Source: Bacteroidota bacterium (GTDB lineage Bacteria > Bacteroidota > Bacteroidia > NS11-12g > UBA955). Taken from it: a stretch of 48,193 bases of DNA. A model generated the notes under the pieces. That model did not search any database. It was not told the DNA's origin and saw nothing but the letters and a program-made list of their open reading frames with translations. Location of the stretch: NCBI GenBank assembly GCA_030833525.1, contig JAURGZ010000012.1, positions 1-48,193 on the forward strand. The letters are read 5' to 3'. The position numbers and the translations under genes were made by a program. This document shows positions 44,234 to 48,193 of the stretch, one piece after another (within the stretch, counting starts at the first letter, position 1; the number at the start of each line of letters is the position of its first letter).

Positions 44234-45226
44234 TTATCCTTTTTCCAATTGCTGTTGCAACTGATCGACGCAGCTTCTCACACGCAGAAAAAACTGGTAG
44301 CGTTGACGCTCTGACACTTGCGACAAAGGATGACTCTTGCTGATGAGGTTTTGCATCCAATGTTGGGTAGAACGAATGAAATCAGCGTTTTTACTTCGCA
44401 TGAAGTTGATCGAATGATAGCCTATGTAACTGGAAATGCTGCGATCAGATGAGACCAGAACCGTATTGTTTCCAATCATCAGGTCGCTGCCGAATAAGCG
44501 GTAGCTAGCCTCACTCACCGCCCCTGTCAAGGCATTGACTTTGAAGCCCAACTCGGCTTGTTGAGCCACCGCATCGAGCAAGGCATGCAGTTCCTTGCAC
44601 AGCAAAAGCGGCAGTTGATTGTCAATGAAAAACCCAGATTCCCAGAAGTAGCGAATTTGTTCGACCGTGCATTTCAGGGTATCGGCATTCCATATTTCAG
44701 TGGCCGGGGCCATCCAATAGGCCTCTCGTGCCAAGGTAGCCTGTTCAAACCATGCCGAAGGCAGCGTCACTTCTTCTACTTTGCGTGCCGTAATGGCTTC
44801 TGACCGAAGCAAGCTTTGGTTCCAATACACCATTTTGAAACGAGCCAATTCAGGGAAGAAAAAATGGTAGTAAACAGGCAAATCTTCAGCCGCGTAGCAT
44901 ATTTCAAATCCCGGCTCAGCCGATATGCTCGCAATGTCTTGGTACAGGGTCTTGAGGTAATTCAAGAAACTGTCTTCGCTCGAATTCAAAGGGTTGATTC
45001 GAAACGCGACCGTATTCTTTTGCATTTCCTGCAAAACCGACAGCGAAATATCAAAACGTTCGCAAATTTTAATGGTCTCTTCCAGGCCAATTTCGGTTTC
45101 GCAACGCAACCTTCGGTATACGCTATCAGAACTGATGTTCAGCACGCTGCTCAATTCTTCGGCCAAATGCAAATGAGGTGGGCAATGTTGCTTGAGCAAC
45201 TCGACAAAAAACGCCTGTGTTTTCAT
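44234..45226 (-). CDS. Helix-turn-helix regulator with a large unrecognised domain
   Basis: The 330-residue protein has an N-terminal DNA-binding domain (about 17-66): AEELSSVLNISSDSVYRRL, then GLEETIKICERFDISL. The remaining 260 residues are a helical domain that I do not recognise; it holds YYHFFFPELARFK, AYWMAPATEIW and SSDRSISSYIGYHSINF. Such proteins occur in Bacteroidota beside metabolic genes and may sense a small molecule. It is divergent from the acetyl-CoA synthetase (85 bases apart), the usual arrangement of a regulator and its target. The intergenic region has a repeated 9-mer. Confidence 0.7.
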   Translation of the reverse strand: MKTQAFFVELLKQHCPPHLHLAEELSSVLNISSDSVYRRLRCETEIGLEETIKICERFDISLSVLQEMQKNTVAFRINPLNSSEDSFLNYLKTLYQDIASISAEPGFEICYAAEDLPVYYHFFFPELARFKMVYWNQSLLRSEAITARKVEEVTLPSAWFEQATLAREAYWMAPATEIWNADTLKCTVEQIRYFWESGFFIDNQLPLLLCKELHALLDAVAQQAELGFKVNALTGAVSEASYRLFGSDLMIGNNTVLVSSDRSISSYIGYHSINFMRSKNADFIRSTQHWMQNLISKSHPLSQVSERQRYQFFLRVRSCVDQLQQQLEKG

Positions 45227-45240
45227 GAAATGCTAGCCTC

Positions 45241-45282
45241 AATTTAGCCGAAATACCTGAATTTCAAAGCGAGAATTTAGCC
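45241..45282. promoter_or_regulatory. Paired 9-base direct repeat upstream of the acetyl-CoA synthetase
   Basis: AATTTAGCC occurs at 45241-45249 and 45274-45282, 33 bases apart (about three helical turns). A related AATTTC lies between at 45260. It could be the binding site of the divergent regulator. Confidence 0.4.
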
Positions 45283-45311
45283 AATAAACAAACCTTTTGT
45301 ATCTTGAACCA

Positions 45312-47237
45312 ATGGCAGATTTGGCATGGTTACAGTTGCAATCAAAGGCTGATTACGAGCGCGAATACCAGCGAAGCATTGAAGACTCGATTGGATTCTG
45401 GAAAGAGAAATCGACCAGCTTGAACTGGCAACAACCGTTTGATCGTGTTCTGGATTGGAATTTCCAAGAACCCAGCGTGCGCTGGTTCGATGGTGGGCTG
45501 TTGAATGCCAGTGAAAACTGCTTGGACCGCCACTTGGCCGATCGTGGTGACCAAATTGCCTTGATTTGGGAACCCAATGACCCCTCCAACCCCACTCGCT
45601 CCTACACCTACCAGCAGCTGCACAACGAAGTGGTGACTACCGCATCCCTGCTGAAAAAAATGGGGATTCAAAAGGGCGATCGCGTTTGCCTATACATGGG
45701 CATGGTTCCTGAATTGGCCATTGGTGTTTTGGCTTGCACCCGAATTGGGGCCATCCATTCGGTGATTTTTGGCGGCTTTTCAGCGCAATCCATAGCCGAT
45801 CGGGTCAACGATGCTCAGGCAGCGGCCGTATTGACCTGCGACGGCGCCTACCGCGGCCCCAAAAGCATCCCATTAAAATCAGTGGTCGACCAAGCCCTTG
45901 AATCTTGCCCGAGTGTCAAGCATGTTTTGGTGCTCAAACACACGAATGAGCCTTGCTCATGGATTCCCAAAAGGGACTGGGATTGGAACCAGGAACTGCA
46001 ACAAATCAAGGAAAGCGGTTCCTACTCTTGCGCTGCCGAACCCATGAACAGCGAAGACCCCCTGTTCATTCTTTATACATCAGGCTCAACCGGGAAGCCC
46101 AAAGGAGTCGTTCACAGCACGGCTGGTTACTTGCTATGGGCCCAGTACACCTTTCTGAATGTGTTTCAATACAAACCCGGTCAAGTGCATTTCTGTACAG
46201 CTGATATTGGCTGGATCACCGGGCACTCTTACATCGTATACGGCCCCTTATTAGCCGGCGGCACCACCCTTATGTTTGAGGGAATCCCAACTTGGCCCGA
46301 TGCCGGTCGATTTTGGCACATCGTAGACAAGCATCAGGTAGATATTTTGTATACGGCTCCAACGGCCATACGCAGCTTGATGGCATGCGGCCTTGAACCC
46401 TTAAAAGGGAAATCCATGGCTTCATTGAAAGCGCTGGGAACCGTTGGAGAGCCCATCAACGCCGAAGCTTGGCATTGGTACCATGAAAACATTGGCCACG
46501 GCCAATTGCCCGTCGTCGATACTTGGTGGCAAACCGAAACGGGGGGCATTCTCATTTCCAACTTGGCGGGCATCACCGAGGCCGTACCGACTTATGCCAC
46601 CCTGCCACTACCGGGCATTCAACCTGTTTTGGTTGATGAGAAGGGACATGAATTAACCATGAAGGAAGCCAGCGGCAATTTGTGCATACGCTTTCCCTGG
46701 CCGGGCATGATTCGCAGCACATGGGGCGATCACGAACGCTGCCGCCAAACCTACTTCAGCACCTATCCGGGCTTTTATTTCACCGGTGACGGATGCCTTC
46801 GCAACGCCCAAGGCCAGTACCGCATCACCGGCCGAGTCGACGATGTCCTGAACGTGAGCGGGCACCGCATTGGAACAGCCGAACTGGAAAATGCCATCAA
46901 TCAGCACCCCGGTGTGGTGGAATCTGCCGTAGTAGGATTCCCTCACGACATCAAAGGCCAAGGCATATACGCCTATGTCATATGCACGGAAAGACCGGCC
47001 GATGAGTTCCAGGAAAGACAGGCCTTGTTGGCCACGGTAACCCGCATCATTGGCCCCATTGCCAAACCCGATAAAATTCAATTCGTATCGGGACTGCCCA
47101 AAACACGCAGTGGCAAAATCATGCGACGCATATTGCGCAAAATCGCCGAAGGGGAATTTTCCCAGTTAGGCGATACCAGCACGCTGCTGGACCCCACCGT
47201 GGTCGAATCGATAGCCGCTGGAAGCCTTAAGGGCTAA
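45312..47237 (+). CDS. acs: Acetyl-CoA synthetase (AMP-forming, acs/prpE-type)
   Basis: The 641-residue cytoplasmic enzyme activates acetate (or propionate) with ATP and CoA. It has the P-loop YTSGSTGKPKGVVHS (about 258-272), the acyl-pocket motif TADIGWITGHSYIVYGPL, the DTWWQTETGG adenylation motif with the Trp of acetate-specific enzymes, the hinge YRITGRVDDVLNVSGHRIG, and the C-terminal catalytic Lys in KTRSGKIMRRILRKI. Acs and propionyl-CoA synthetase are hard to tell apart by eye. Start: ATG 45312, set by MADLAWL; the in-frame TTG at 45297 lies in the upstream sequence. Its 3' end overlaps the convergent outer-membrane gene by 11 bases. Confidence 0.93.
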   Translation: MADLAWLQLQSKADYEREYQRSIEDSIGFWKEKSTSLNWQQPFDRVLDWNFQEPSVRWFDGGLLNASENCLDRHLADRGDQIALIWEPNDPSNPTRSYTYQQLHNEVVTTASLLKKMGIQKGDRVCLYMGMVPELAIGVLACTRIGAIHSVIFGGFSAQSIADRVNDAQAAAVLTCDGAYRGPKSIPLKSVVDQALESCPSVKHVLVLKHTNEPCSWIPKRDWDWNQELQQIKESGSYSCAAEPMNSEDPLFILYTSGSTGKPKGVVHSTAGYLLWAQYTFLNVFQYKPGQVHFCTADIGWITGHSYIVYGPLLAGGTTLMFEGIPTWPDAGRFWHIVDKHQVDILYTAPTAIRSLMACGLEPLKGKSMASLKALGTVGEPINAEAWHWYHENIGHGQLPVVDTWWQTETGGILISNLAGITEAVPTYATLPLPGIQPVLVDEKGHELTMKEASGNLCIRFPWPGMIRSTWGDHERCRQTYFSTYPGFYFTGDGCLRNAQGQYRITGRVDDVLNVSGHRIGTAELENAINQHPGVVESAVVGFPHDIKGQGIYAYVICTERPADEFQERQALLATVTRIIGPIAKPDKIQFVSGLPKTRSGKIMRRILRKIAEGEFSQLGDTSTLLDPTVVESIAAGSLKG

Positions 47238-48193
47238 CCAGATTCAAACTGATGTTGAAGTACAGAGGATTGGTCAAACTCTGTTCCATGGCCAAAGGCT
47301 GATCACCGAAGAAACCCCTGAAAAACTCTTGCCCTTCAGGCAGAACATCGGCATCAAATGAGTAATTGTAACGGTAACCCACTTGTGCACTTAACCAGAT
47401 GAAGTCTTTCAAGGAACGCTCGTAAACGAAGCGAAAACGCAGTTCACCGCGGCGAATTTCCAAGTCGTTTTGTGGAACCGATGAGCGGTACATGCGGTAG
47501 CTGTTGCCTTCCAGTTCATAACCCATGAAGAGCATTGACCGGGGATTGAAGGTTCGGCGAACGTGAGCTCTGGCCGGGAACAACACCTCAGTACCCCAGG
47601 TATTGGCGAGGTTGGTCGAGTTGTACAACAAGATGGGAATGTAATTCAATTCACCAACCCGATAGGTACGGGCCAAACCCCATCCCCACATTTTGCGGTC
47701 ACTCACGCGCTTCCCATACAGAGCCGCAGCCGAGTATTTGGTATACTTCAGGGGCATGATATCAGAGAAGCTGTAATCTCCGTTCAAATCTCCCGAACCC
47801 TGGAATAAGAAAAATCGAGTCTCGTCAAAGGGCTTGAAAACCGTCAAATTCATACCCGTGGTACGCAGGCCATTGGCCGCTAAACCTGCAGCAATGGGAT
47901 TGTCTATTCCCTCATTTTCCAAGGAATAGCCCTGGTTCCAATAATTGGCCCCCAATTGAATGATGAGATCGTTTCGAGAAATAACCGGTACGTTCAAGGC
48001 CAATCGCATCCCGTTGGAACGAGCAAAATCAGCCTGTTCATAGACATCTTGCACCTGCCCACCAGGGGTATTGGTACTGGTCAAATTGTAACCCAATTGA
48101 TAATCATAGCCTACGCTGATCAATTTAGAAGGGCTCAAACCCTCAATCTTGTTGGTGCAATAGGCCTTGGTTCCCGCATCGGCAAACGACACA
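47227..48193 (-). CDS. Outer-membrane beta-barrel protein, N-terminus beyond the window
   Basis: The frame is open to the window's right end; 321 or more residues are present and the start codon is outside. Alternating strands (LISVGYDYQLGYNL, LALNVPVISR, WGWGLARTYRVGELN, LRFRFVYERSL, AQVGYRYNYSF) and the closing PLYFNISLNLVSP suggest a long barrel. It could be a porin-like or uncharacterised protein; no family is recognised. A GTG at 48192 is only a frame boundary. Its stop (47227-47229) lies inside the end of the acetyl-CoA synthetase gene. Confidence 0.65.
   Translation of the reverse strand, partial: VSFADAGTKAYCTNKIEGLSPSKLISVGYDYQLGYNLTSTNTPGGQVQDVYEQADFARSNGMRLALNVPVISRNDLIIQLGANYWNQGYSLENEGIDNPIAAGLAANGLRTTGMNLTVFKPFDETRFFLFQGSGDLNGDYSFSDIMPLKYTKYSAAALYGKRVSDRKMWGWGLARTYRVGELNYIPILLYNSTNLANTWGTEVLFPARAHVRRTFNPRSMLFMGYELEGNSYRMYRSSVPQNDLEIRRGELRFRFVYERSLKDFIWLSAQVGYRYNYSFDADVLPEGQEFFRGFFGDQPLAMEQSLTNPLYFNISLNLVSP

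Noticed and set aside
1-48193. CRISPR arrays, insertion sequences, toxin-antitoxin or phage genes
   Set aside because: No regularly spaced repeats, terminal inverted repeats with a transposase, or matching gene families were found on either strand.

Overview
The window reads as chromosomal DNA of a Bacteroidota bacterium, probably of the Flavobacteriia/Cryomorphaceae type. The evidence is a recurring TAnnTTTG -7 promoter box (at least 12 starts), a b558-type three-gene succinate dehydrogenase, menaquinone synthesis (menB), a mevalonate-pathway HMG-CoA synthase, a TonB-dependent receptor with a carboxypeptidase-regulatory-like N-terminus, many outer-membrane beta-barrels and lipoproteins, and a possible type IX sorting tail. 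There is no rRNA, CRISPR array, transposase, integrase or phage gene. Genes are packed tightly and no gene-free stretch exceeds 200 bases.

Layout. 1-3.1 kb: end of an outer-membrane protein, menB, and the convergent grpE-dnaJ chaperone pair. 3.1-7.4 kb: riboflavin synthase, then sdhC-sdhA-sdhB; riboflavin feeds the FAD of SdhA. 7.4-13.9 kb: a MATE exporter with an outer-membrane protein, an RluA-type pseudouridine synthase, an alkyltransferase-like DNA repair protein, a thioredoxin-fold lipid/thiol protein and two small envelope proteins. 13.9-19.3 kb: two paralogous fatty-acid desaturases flanking an MMPL/RND-type exporter, followed by a DUF1295 membrane reductase, together a possible lipid modification and export group. 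19.4 kb: tRNA-Phe with a textbook promoter and terminator, then a PhnA-type zinc-ribbon protein.

19.9-26.6 kb (minus strand): six nearly gapless genes (YwaF-like membrane protein, MBOAT acyltransferase, AlgJ/DHHW-like protein, SGNH hydrolase with LysM, glucosaminidase-like protein, HI0933-type flavoprotein). I infer an envelope glycan O-acylation operon, and this is the best candidate for an undescribed system. 26.7-32.2 kb: an OmpA-like lipoprotein, a large secreted beta-rich protein and a GH92 mannosidase with an extra C-terminal domain.

32.2-39.3 kb: the lower meta-cleavage pathway (dmpH-dmpE-dmpF-dmpG), which turns 4-oxalocrotonate into pyruvate and acetyl-CoA; mvaS is divergent from it. 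Then comes an arsenic operon, arsR-arsC-acr3, whose reductase carries an export-like N-terminus. 39.5-48.2 kb: a beta-helix lipoprotein with a TonB-dependent receptor, a rhodanese lipoprotein, a helix-turn-helix regulator divergent from an acetyl-CoA synthetase, and the end of another outer-membrane protein.

Many starts were set to ATG codons shortly after TAnnTTTG boxes; in three genes only four bases separate box and ATG, which suggests leaderless mRNAs. All functional calls rest on motif and family recognition by eye; no database search was run.
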